Origin: Monoplex corrugatus
Lineage: Eukaryota > Mollusca > Gastropoda > Littorinimorpha > Ranellidae
Length of the DNA: 64,000 nucleotides
Direction of reading: 5' to 3'
Assembly (NCBI GenBank): GCA_030674185.1
Contig: CM060312.1
Location: 67,838,237-67,902,236 of the forward strand
Made by a program: the position numbers and the translations under genes. This document shows positions 32,217-41,627 of this stretch, one piece after another. The notes beneath the pieces are model-generated. The model was given only the letters and a program-made list of their open reading frames with translations. It did no database searches and was not told where the DNA came from. Each line of letters begins with the position of its first letter. Positions within the stretch are counted from its first letter, which is position 1.

Positions 32217-34675
32217 AAAGAAGAAGGAAATGAAGAAGAAGAAAAGGCAGAGGAGAAGACGAGGAAGGAGAAGGAGGGGGAGGAGAAGAAGGAGGAGGGA
32301 AGAAGAAGAAGAAGAAGAAGACGAAGAAGAAGAAGACGAAGAAGAAGCAGAGGAGGAAGAAGAAGAAGACGAAGAAGAAGCAGAGGAGGAAGAAGAAGAA
32401 GACGAAGAAGAATCAGAGGAGGAAGAAGAAGAAGACGAAGAAGAAGAAGAAGAAGAGAAGAAGAAGAAGAAGAACTACTACTAGTAGTGGTAGTAGTAGT
32501 ATAATAGTAGTAGTAGTAGAAGAAGAAGAAGAAGAAGAAAGAGGAGGAGGAGGAGGAGGAAATGAAGAAGAATGCGAAGAAGAATGCGAAGAAGAATGCG
32601 AAGAAGAAGAATGCGAAGAATGCGAAGAAGAAAGCGAAGAAGAAGAATGCGAAGAAGAAGAATGCGAAGAATGCGAAGAAGAAAGCGAAGAAGAAGAATG
32701 CGAAGAAGAAGAATGCGAAGAAGAAGAATGCGAAGAATGCGAAGAAGAATGCGAAGAAGAAGAATGCGAAGAAGAAGAAGAATGCGAAGAAGAATGCGAA
32801 GAAGAAGAAGAATGCGAAGAAGAATGCGAAGAAGAAGAATGCGAAGAAGAAGAAGAATGCGAAGAAGAAGAATGCGAAGAAGAAGAAGAATGCGAAGAAG
32901 AAGAATGCGAAGAATGCGAAGAATGAGAAGAAGAAGAAGAAGAAGAAGAAGAAGAAGAAGAAGAAGAAGGAAGAAGAAGAAGAAGAAGAAGAAGAGAAGA
33001 AGAAGAAAAAGGCAGAGGAGAAGAAGAGGAAGGAGAAGGAGGGGGAGGAGGAGGAGAAGAAGGAGGAGGGAGAGAGAAGAAGAAGAAAAGAAGAAGAAGA
33101 AGAGAGAAGAAGAAGAAGAAGACGAAGAAGAAGCAGAGAAGGAAGAAGAAGAAGACGAAGAAGAAGAGAAGAAGAAGAAGAACTAGTAGTATAGTAGTTA
33201 GTAGTAGTAGTAGAGTAGAGTAGTAGTAGTAGTAGTAGTAGTATAGTAGTAGTATAGTAGAAGAAGACGAAGAAGAAGAAGAAAAAGAAGGAGGAGGAGG
33301 AAATGAAGAAGAAGAAGAAAAAGAATGCGAAGAAGAAGAATGCGAAGAAGAACGCGAAGAAGAAGAACGCGAAGAAGAAGAATGCGAGGAAGAAGAAGCG
33401 AAGAAGAATGCGAAAGAATGCAAAGAATGCGAAGAAGAAGAAGAAGAAGAATGCGAAGAAGAAGAATGCGAAGAATGCGAAGAAGAAGAATGCGAAGAAG
33501 AAGAAGAAGAAGAAGAAGAATGCGAAGAAAGAAGAATGCGAAGAAGAAGAAGAAGAAGAATGCGAAGAAGAAGAAGAAGAAGAAGAAGAAGAAGAAGAAT
33601 GCGAAGAAGAAGAAGAAGAATGCGAAGAAGAAGAATGCGAAGAAGAAGAATGCGAAGAATGCGAAGAATGCGAAGAAGAAGAAGAAGAAGAAGAAAAAAG
33701 AAGAAAGAAGAAGAAGAGAAGAAGAGAAGAAGAGAGAAGAAGAAGAAGAAGAAGAGAAGAAGAAAGAAGAAGAAAGAAGAAGAAGAAGAAGAAGAAGAAG
33801 AAGAAAAGAAGAAGAAGAAGAAAAAGAAGACGAAGAAGAAGCAGAGGAGGAAGAAGAAGAAGAAGAATGCGAAGAAGAAGAATGCGAAGAATGCGAAGAA
33901 GAAGAATGCGAAGAATGCGAAGAAGAAGAATGCGAAGAATGCGAAGAATGCAAGAAAAAGAAGAATGCGAAGAAGAAGAAGAAGAAGAAGAAGAAGAATG
34001 CGAAGAAGAAGAATGCGAAGAATGCGAAAGAATGCGAAGAAGAAGAAGGAAGAAGAAGAAGAAGAAGAAGAAGAAGAAGAAGAAGAAGAAGAAGAAGAAG
34101 AAGAAGAAGAAGAAGAAGAAGAAGAAGAAGAGAAGAAGAAGAAGAAGAAGAAGAGAAGAAGAAGAAGAAGAAGAAGAAGAAAAAGAAGACGAAGAAGAAG
34201 CAGAGGAGGAAGAAGAAGAAGAAGAATGCGAAGAAGAAGAATGCGAAGAATGCGAAGAAGAAGAATGCGAAGAATGCGAAGAATGCAAAGAAAAAGAAGA
34301 ATGCGAAGAAGAAGAAGAAGAAGAAGAAGAAGAATGCGAAGAAGAAGAATGCGAAGGAATGCGAAGAGAAGAAGAAGAAGAAAGAAGAAGAAGAAGAAGA
34401 AGAAGAAGAAGGAAGAAGAAGAAGAAAAGAAGAAAGAAGAAGAAGAAAGAAGAAAGAAGAAGAAGAAGAAAGAATGCGAAGAATGCGAAGAAGAAGAAGA
34501 AGAATGCGAAGAATGCGAAGAATAAAGAAGAGAGAAGAAGAAGAAGAAGAAGAAGAAGACGAAGAAGAAGACGAAGACGAAGACAAAGAAGGGAAGAAGA
34601 TGAAGAAGAAGAAGAAGAAGGAGAAGAAGAAGAAGAAGAAGAAGAAGAGGAAGAAACACCCCAGGACAGGAAATA
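32146..34675. repeat. 2.5-kb GAA-type polypurine tract with GAATGCGAA interspersion
   Basis: Almost pure purine on the plus strand: (GAA)n with interspersed AATGCG, GACGAA and CAGAGG units, and short (TAG)n patches at 32470-32520 and 33183-33260. There is higher-order structure: a block starting AAGAAGACGAAGAAGAAGCA is repeated at about 33825-33970 and 34184-34300. Open frames of up to about 970 codons on both strands are due to the three-base periodicity. I regard none as a gene. Confidence 0.97.
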
Positions 34676-34776
34676 CAGTACGAGTAAAATGACAGTGAAG
34701 AAAGAGATTTTTCTTGCCTCTGACAAGTCGCGTACGCTTATTTCGCCAACACTTTTCCTTGAAACTTTTCGCCTGC

Positions 34777-34777
<1 letters not shown>

Positions 34778-34846
<69 letters not shown>

Positions 34847-34879
34847 TGTGTGTGTGTGTGCGTGATGTGTGTGTGTGTG

Positions 34880-34950
<71 letters not shown>
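34778..34950. repeat. (GT)n microsatellite
   Basis: About 85 units with few interruptions. Confidence 0.97.
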
Positions 34951-34952
<2 letters not shown>

Positions 34953-35032
34953 CAAAAGTGCACAGAAAGATCCACACTTGAAGTTTTTTTTTTTTGTAAT
35001 GTGAAACATAAACTCTGTTGCACTTATTACTA

Positions 35033-35034
35033 AA

Positions 35035-35060
<26 letters not shown>
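35033..35060. repeat. (CA)n at the left end of the I-group LINE
   Basis: Perfect CA run. The LINE at 35061-40890 is flanked on the other side by (CA)n at 40891-40931, so the target was probably one CA tract. Confidence 0.85.
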
Positions 35061-35061
<1 letters not shown>

Positions 35062-35066
<5 letters not shown>

Positions 35067-36339
35067 TACGAGAACGAGAAGAGGCCGCCTTGCCCAAACG
35101 AAACAAGAAGACGCATCAGAGGGCAAGGCTGATGGAGAGAAACTATCGGCGAGCGACACGGGAGCAGACACGCAAAAGGACCCGCAATCGACAGTGGCCG
35201 AGTCTGACGCTACATCTGGTGCACCGTCTACGGTTTCCACTGACACGCAGAGTGGGACAACCTGCACAGCGCCTCTTCCCAGCACGGCGGACTGCGTGAG
35301 TACGTCAGAACTCAAAAACATCATACTGGCTCTGCGGGACCAAGTCAATTCTTTGGAAAAGACTGTCCTTGCACTTCTCACAACCCAGCAAAAACAGAAC
35401 ATCACCATGACAACCCGTAACTGTCACACACAGACGGATCTCCATGCTACACATCCCACATATGCAGACGTTTTGAAACAAAACCATACAAGCAAGCAGG
35501 ACGACAAACAGGCTCGAAACCTCAAGGCACCAAACCCCAGCAGCAAAAATAAACAGCAAGCAACAAAAGTACCTGAAAAGAAAAGAAAATACAAGAAAGA
35601 ACAACGTCATGACGTCACACAAGCTAAAGACGTCATTTTACATCCGAACCATACAACATCACGCTCTGAAGATAGGCCTATTCCAAAACAAGATAAAAAG
35701 CACCATGATCTTCCGTATGTTATCACTGTCCACGACTCTGTGTTGAGAGGTGTCAACTCGAGAAGACTGGGGCGATCTTACGGTTTCGAAGGAGACTCGT
35801 GCCCTGTGACCGCCCCTCATGACATTCAAAGCTCATTAGACATGGCCCTTTCCAAATGTGACGATACTGCAGACTGTTTTGTTTTTCATTGTGGCGTGCA
35901 TGATTTGAACAGCAAAGATCTCGCTGCAACAACTAAACATCTCGCTTCAGGCATAAAACAAATAGCACAAGAACATCCTAATTCAAAATTAGTCGTTAGT
36001 AAGGTTGCCCCTGTACGGCAGGCCCGAATGGAGGTTCAACGAAATCTGTTCAACGCTTTACTATCTGCTGAACTTGTTGATATGAAAAATATTTCTTTAG
36101 TATCACATGAGAACCTTCGTACCACACAACAATTTCTAAAAGATGACATTCACCCCACCACCAGAGGAAGCAGCATCATTGCAGGAAATCTTGGAAGACA
36201 CATTCGAGACCTCTTTTGGGAGACTCCAAGGAGAACAGCAAGATCAAGATCAGCACAGCTACATCCTTCCAGATTCTCCAGAGGACGGTACCACCTTTTC
36301 GACAACTACGTACCATGGTGGCCGTATAATATGTTTTGA
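35062..36339 (+). CDS. LINE ORF1 with coiled coil and SGNH-esterase-like domain, 5'-truncated
   Basis: Open from the (CA)n border to the TGA at 36337-36339. No in-frame ATG occurs before 35407, so the N-terminus seems lost. A short coiled coil (SELKNIILALRDQVNSLEK) is followed by a basic linker, PEKKRKYKKEQRH. From about 35719 an esterase-like fold follows: YVITVHDSVLRGVN matches the SGNH block I, where GDS is expected and HDS is seen. VFHCGVHDLNS matches block III, and LKDDIHPTTRG matches block V with the DxxH pair. ORF1 proteins with such esterases are known from CR1- and I-type LINEs, where they may aid membrane or RNA interaction. The Gly to His change in block I may affect activity. Confidence 0.8.
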
Positions 36340-36749
36340 TATAACAGTATTACATATACAATTCTTGACGTTCATGTCACAGGACTTTTTCTGCGTCATC
36401 TCTGACATTTCTTCTGCTGAAAGTATACAATAACCAGGTTTTAGTCCGACTATCAAGACTCAGTCAGACTATACACTCTGTACATTTGAAGACGTGTATG
36501 CTATTATTTTGATTATTGGTTATTTGTTATTCATTGTAATCTAATATCTCCTCAATAAGTTATTTATACGTTGACTATATAATTTTCTTTTCATCGTTTT
36601 GCTACAATTTTGTTATCTTTACTTCGTAGTCTAAGTAATTGCGTAATTTTCTTTCTGTCCATCTCTCCTGTACACAGAAAGTCAAAGTTTTCATTATTAT
36701 CGTCCATAAATAAAGTCAATAGAAAGTTGGAGATAAACCAGTATCAGTA

Positions 36750-39700
36750 ATGCGACAACAATCCCAAGTCAAGTTTTTGCAATGGAATTGTAGATCCCTT
36801 TCCACCAATTCGGCATACTTAGAGCATTTCCTGACATCAAATAGATGTGAAGTTTTGATTCTGCAGTCGATGAATGTTGTCGCAACCAAGCTTCCCAATT
36901 TCCCCAATTATTACTATCCTCCAGTCTATGAATGTGGGAATCACGGGAAGAAGGTATCCACCGCGATATATATACTCAAAGACTTACAATACTGCTTACT
37001 TACTTCCCCAGTTTTGAAATCAAGCGACGATTTGCACGCTTGTGCTGCCACTGTCCAATTAAGCAATTCTTTAAACATCAACGTTTTGTCAGTCTACCTG
37101 CCAACAGGTCCAAATGACCACAACACAGAATGGCTGCGCACAATCCAAGATCAGCAGCGTGGTAAATGGCTAATAGGTGGAGACTTTAATTCCCACTCCC
37201 CATTTTGGGAAAAGAACTGTTCTACTGTTACAAGCAATCGTTTGGTAGAAAATATCGTTGATAGTTCGCTTTACCTTCTAAATGATGGTAGTGTCACTAG
37301 GATCCCTGATGTCTCCAAACACAGGGCGACAGCCATCGATTTGTCTCTGATATCACCAGAATTAGCACCATCCTGTACCTGGGAAACTCACAGAGACACT
37401 TTGGGAAGCGATCATCTACCTATCATCATAACCATAACTGACAAAAACATCAGGATGAAAGACAGCTCTCCTGATATTATTCCAAAATATAATTACAAGC
37501 GTGCAGACTGGTCCTTATTTCGAACTACTCTTGCTAATCAGGATTACAGACATTATGAAAGTGAAAATGTAGACATTATGTTTTCTAAATTCCAAGAGTC
37601 AATTCTAGCCGCTGCAGACATATCAATTCCGAAACTCAAAACTTCTAGATCGAATAATCGATTGGGTAATGTTTGGTGGACAGAGGCATGTGAGAAAGCA
37701 GTTCAATATAAAAGGGAGAAATTCAAAATCTACATCAAAAGCCGGAAACCTGAAGATCATGTGGAAATGAAAAAAGCTAACATCCAATGTAACAAAACCA
37801 TCGCTGAAGCAAAGAAAGATTATTGGGCATCATTCTGCACAAAACAAATTTCAGATTTCAAAGATTTTCATAAAGTCTGGACGAAAATGAATCAAATGAA
37901 GAATGGAACCAACCTACAAAGGTGTCCGATAATAATAGAAACATGTAACACATTTCCTTCAGACATGGACAAAGCAGAAACTTTTGTGGAATTATTTGCT
38001 AAAAACAGTAAAGTTGAAGGTTTATCTTCAGACTGCAAACATCACAGAGAAATGGAAGATAACAACCCAATCTACACTGATCCAATACCTCAGAATGATC
38101 TCTGGTTTAATTCTCCAATCACCTTAGAAGAGCTAAAAAACACAATACTGTCTCTACACAACAAAACGAGTTCGGTAGGTGTTGATGCAGTTTCGACTGA
38201 AATGATTAAACATCTCCCTGAAAACTATCTTATTTTCCTACACAAAATTCTGCAGAAATGCTGGGTTAACGGAACTGTACCACAAATCTGGCAAAAGTCT
38301 ATAGTTATACCGATATTAAAAGCAGGAAAATCGAAAACTGATAAAAACAGTTACAGACCCATTGCTTTGACGTCCCACACGAGCAAACTAATGGAAAGAT
38401 TGATCTTAAACAGACTTTTACACTACTGTGATAAAAATAATGTTATTCCGGTAAACCAGGCGGGTTTTAGAAAAGGGAGATCTGCAGTTGAACACCTGGT
38501 TAAACTTACAACTCAGATCAAACAACAGTTTGCCCGCAGAAAAAGTGTTTTAGCTACTTTCTTTGATGTAAAAAAAGCTTACGATCAAGTTTGGCATAAA
38601 CGTCTATTGTTCAAGCTAAAATCTGTTGGTTTATCTGGTAATATGTACAATTACATTAAATCTTTTTTAGCTAATAGAACAATACGGGCTAGAGTGGGAG
38701 CTAGTTATTCTACTTCACGATGCCTTGACATGGGGATTCCACAAGGTTCAGTGATAGCACCTATTTTGTTTAATATCCTTATACAGGATCTTCCTAAAGC
38801 TCTTTCAAATCGTGTTGTTTTAGTACAGTATGCTGATGATATATGTACTTGGATGAATATCACTTTAAAAAAGACAACTCCACAGAGAACACGGAATTAC
38901 ATCAGGAAGTTGTATCAAATTGATCTTGATAACCTTGGAAACTATATGTTAGAAAATGGTCTGTCATTGTCGGCAGAAAAAACTAACATGATGCTGTTTG
39001 ATCCTGGTGGTAACTCAAATAACTTACCTACTTTCAAATTGCTTGGTGAAGTGTTAAATTACAAACAGGTCGTAAAATTTCTGGGAGTTTACATCACGTC
39101 GAAATTAAGCTGGAATATCCATTTTGATTATATTTTAACAAAAGCACGAAAAACCTTAAATTTTCTAAAGATAATAAGCAAATTACCCTGGGGAATGGAT
39201 ACAAATATACTGATTCATCTGGCAACAGCGCTGGTCAGGTCTAAATTATCCTACGCGCAAGAAATTTTTTTCAATGCACCTAAATATTTACTAAAAAAGA
39301 TTCAGAACTTGGACTGCAAAAGTCTTAAAATTGCACTAGGTGTACCAACTCATGCTTCTACTCTGGTAACGTACAAAGCTGCTGGAATTCTACCTCTAAA
39401 CAACCATCGTGAGCTAGCTACAGCAAAGTTTGCAATTAGAACTACTTCACAAGCGAATAATTTTGTGAGCAAAGAAATTAAAATCAGGTCTGATATTGAC
39501 TTTCCAAAACGAGCAAAATACATTTCATCACAAATTACAACCGCAACTTACATATCTGACCTGATCAAACAATCCAGCATAACTATGGATGAAATAGCCA
39601 AAAAACCAATGTTAACGCCTATCCCTACATGGGAAATGCTAAAGGCCACGTTTGATCTCGATTATGCAGACGTTAAAAAAGATGATAATGTCAACATTAC

Positions 39701-40589
39701 GCTATCCACAGTTTGTGAACACATCGATGAAAAGTACCGTACCCACCTCCACATTTTTACCGATGGGTCAGTCTTAGCAAATCAGAGCGCTGGAGCAGCG
39801 TTTTATGTTCCAGAATTTAACATTAAAAAGTCTTTTTTCATTGGGACAAATGTATCTATATATACAGCAGAACTGGTCGCTGTTGTTCAAGCGTTGCATT
39901 ATTTAATAAGCCTTCGGCCTGTGTCTTTCAAAGTAGTTCTCTTTGTTGATTCAAAATCTGTATTATATGCCTTACAGTCTTTTGATACAGACACAAGACC
40001 TGATTTAATAATTGAGGCAAATCATCTAATACACTGTTTAAAGATAAATGGCTCGGAAATCAGTTTATGCTGGGTGCCTTCTCACGTTGGTCTTCAAGGC
40101 AACAACGTAGTTGACAGAGCAGCTAAATCCGGTGCACTCAATTCTGAAAATTCCATAGAATTACATGTTAACACCTCGGTAAATGAAGCTTACAACTCGC
40201 TAGAATTAGCATCATGGATTCGATTTCATGAACATTTAAATGAAAAATTTGTGTCCCAAAAAAGAATCAAACTTTCAGTTCAAAATATCTGTAAAAAAAT
40301 TCAGTATTCTTCGTTATATCATTTGAGATCAATTGTTACCACATATTTTCGTATTCAAATGAACGCTTTGAAAACTAAATATTGTAAAAACGTTTTATGT
40401 ATTTGCGGTGAACAATTCACATTGTATCACTGTTTGTTTTACTGCAGAAAGCTTCGTTATTTCTTACCAAAGATATTTACACAAGGAAACTATCTTGAAA
40501 AGCATTTTAAAGAAGTAATATCAGATCAAGTTCTGTTAGTTAAAATTTCAGAATCATTGGTTCACAGTCCTGTTAATGCGTTACTTTAA
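36750..40589 (+). CDS. LINE ORF2: endonuclease, reverse transcriptase, RNase H
   Basis: A 1279-codon frame with no stops. The endonuclease (residues 1-235) shows QWNCRSL, GGDFNSHSPFW, TAIDLSLIS and GSDHLPI. The metal-binding Glu expected after LQ is absent, however: the sequence reads LILQSMNV. The RT (about 460-760) shows motif A FFDVKKAYDQVW near 606, motif B GIPQGSVIAPILFN, and motif C VQYADDICTW near 694. RNase H (about 995-1135) has all four acidic positions: FTDGS, YTAELVAVVQAL, LFVDSKSVLYAL and NNVVDRAAK. A terminal CxCG...HxxxxC knuckle lies near 1217. It would nick target DNA and copy its RNA into the nick. Start is the first ATG after a leader with several stops. Confidence 0.92.
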   Translation: MRQQSQVKFLQWNCRSLSTNSAYLEHFLTSNRCEVLILQSMNVVATKLPNFPNYYYPPVYECGNHGKKVSTAIYILKDLQYCLLTSPVLKSSDDLHACAATVQLSNSLNINVLSVYLPTGPNDHNTEWLRTIQDQQRGKWLIGGDFNSHSPFWEKNCSTVTSNRLVENIVDSSLYLLNDGSVTRIPDVSKHRATAIDLSLISPELAPSCTWETHRDTLGSDHLPIIITITDKNIRMKDSSPDIIPKYNYKRADWSLFRTTLANQDYRHYESENVDIMFSKFQESILAAADISIPKLKTSRSNNRLGNVWWTEACEKAVQYKREKFKIYIKSRKPEDHVEMKKANIQCNKTIAEAKKDYWASFCTKQISDFKDFHKVWTKMNQMKNGTNLQRCPIIIETCNTFPSDMDKAETFVELFAKNSKVEGLSSDCKHHREMEDNNPIYTDPIPQNDLWFNSPITLEELKNTILSLHNKTSSVGVDAVSTEMIKHLPENYLIFLHKILQKCWVNGTVPQIWQKSIVIPILKAGKSKTDKNSYRPIALTSHTSKLMERLILNRLLHYCDKNNVIPVNQAGFRKGRSAVEHLVKLTTQIKQQFARRKSVLATFFDVKKAYDQVWHKRLLFKLKSVGLSGNMYNYIKSFLANRTIRARVGASYSTSRCLDMGIPQGSVIAPILFNILIQDLPKALSNRVVLVQYADDICTWMNITLKKTTPQRTRNYIRKLYQIDLDNLGNYMLENGLSLSAEKTNMMLFDPGGNSNNLPTFKLLGEVLNYKQVVKFLGVYITSKLSWNIHFDYILTKARKTLNFLKIISKLPWGMDTNILIHLATALVRSKLSYAQEIFFNAPKYLLKKIQNLDCKSLKIALGVPTHASTLVTYKAAGILPLNNHRELATAKFAIRTTSQANNFVSKEIKIRSDIDFPKRAKYISSQITTATYISDLIKQSSITMDEIAKKPMLTPIPTWEMLKATFDLDYADVKKDDNVNITLSTVCEHIDEKYRTHLHIFTDGSVLANQSAGAAFYVPEFNIKKSFFIGTNVSIYTAELVAVVQALHYLISLRPVSFKVVLFVDSKSVLYALQSFDTDTRPDLIIEANHLIHCLKINGSEISLCWVPSHVGLQGNNVVDRAAKSGALNSENSIELHVNTSVNEAYNSLELASWIRFHEHLNEKFVSQKRIKLSVQNICKKIQYSSLYHLRSIVTTYFRIQMNALKTKYCKNVLCICGEQFTLYHCLFYCRKLRYFLPKIFTQGNYLEKHFKEVISDQVLLVKISESLVHSPVNALL

Positions 40590-40590
40590 G

Positions 40591-40890
40591 GTTATTATTT
40601 TAATTATTATTATTTTATTTTGTTTTGTTTCGTTTTTTATGACGATGTTTTCTTTTACATTTAATGTTAGCGTTGTTCTAGTTTCATTTCTCTGTTCATC
40701 CATATCCTTTTTCTAAAAACCTTGCCGATTCCTTTTAATTTTTTTTTTCCCGTCTCTTACTCTGTTCCCCTCTGTCCCCTCTCCTCCCCCCCCCCCCCTC
40801 CCCCCCCCCCCAAAAAAAAAAAATCATCCTCCATGCCATTTTTACCCGTCTAATATCACTTATAGTGAAAAGACGTTAAATCAAGGAACG

Positions 40891-40934
<44 letters not shown>

Positions 40935-41395
40935 TGCACACTGTCTCTCTCTCTCTCAGTTTGTCTTTTTGTATGTGAGTGTGTCTGTGCGCACGCGTGC
41001 GCGCGCGTGTGTGCGTGTGTGTGTGTGTGTGTTTTCGTAAGTGTGTTTGTGTACTAGAAATTTCCTCATCTCTGTCACTCTGTTTCTGCCCTGCTCGTTT
41101 GCTTTCTGTCATTTCTTTCTATCATTTTCTGGCTTGCTGGTCCATTCAAATGTATGTGTTCATGTGTTCGATAAACCCATAAAACCTTACATAGGCCTAC
41201 TTTGTATCAGGATTGACAGTTGGAAGTGTGACGTGCAGAAACAATTTAGATAATTCAGGCAAGTTTTTATGATATTACGGTGTAGAATAAGATAACTACG
41301 GTGTACTTCGTCATGTTTATGTTTGCATTTGTATTTAGGTTTGTTTGTTTTCCCTCCCCCTCCCCATTGATGATAAATTGGACAGAATGGTTAAA
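40591..41395. other. LINE 3' UTR, then (CA)n and CG-rich repeats
   Basis: 40591-40890 is the 3' UTR of the I-group LINE, including C runs at 40785-40812 and an A run. 40891-40931 is (CA)n. 40979-41045 is alternating GT/GC. The remainder is AT-rich, with nothing recognised. Confidence 0.7.
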
Positions 41396-41411
41396 GTCAG
41401 GGGTATATCCC

Positions 41412-41627
41412 GAATCTCAACCTGCATACCTGACTTGTGTTGTTCCACAATGATCTGTCCTTGGCCCTGTTCTTTTCACTCTTTACACCTCCCCCCTCCC
41501 CTGTCCACCATCATCAACTTCCACTCTATAAAACACCACTTCTATGCTGATGACACCCAACTTCAAGACAGTGACTCACCTGACAATGTGCAACACCTCT
41601 TGACTCGTACCACTGACTGTTTACTCA
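41412..41627 (+). mobile_element. L2-like LINE copy 2, RT part left of the RTE insertion
   Basis: Plus-strand RT fragment reading SQPAYLTC, VLGPVLFTLYT, and SIKHHFYADDTQLQDSDSPD, a YADD motif. It matches the minus-strand copy at 59.4-59.5 kb. It stops at 41627, inside the codons after LTRTTDC, and resumes at 44597 with YSDIKNWMTYN. The left boundary is near 41411. Confidence 0.88.

Larger units (their letters stand above)
35061..40890 (+). mobile_element. Well-preserved I-group LINE (Nimb-like), EN-RT-RNase H
   Basis: A 5.8-kb element with two long undamaged frames: an esterase-like ORF1 (open from 35062, stop at 36339) and a 1279-codon ORF2 (36750-40589), separated by 410 bases. The 3' UTR runs from 40590 through a C-rich patch to AAGACGTTAAATCAAGGAAC at the end. 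RNase H after the RT places it in the I/Nimb/Ingi assemblage. The exact clade is tentative. The 5' end appears truncated, because ORF1 opens straight out of the (CA)n tract without an ATG. It is by far the best-preserved LINE in the window and may be young. Confidence 0.9.

Noticed and set aside
32111..35408. Open frames of 455-970 codons rich in Ser/Leu/Phe, Lys/Glu or Arg
   Set aside because: They are readings of GAA-type and GT-type repeats on both strands. Triplet periodicity removes stops, and nothing suggests a protein.
35194..36339. GTG at 35194 as the ORF1 start
   Set aside because: The frame stays open upstream to the (CA)n border at 35061 with no ATG, so the N-terminus is more likely truncated than initiated at GTG.
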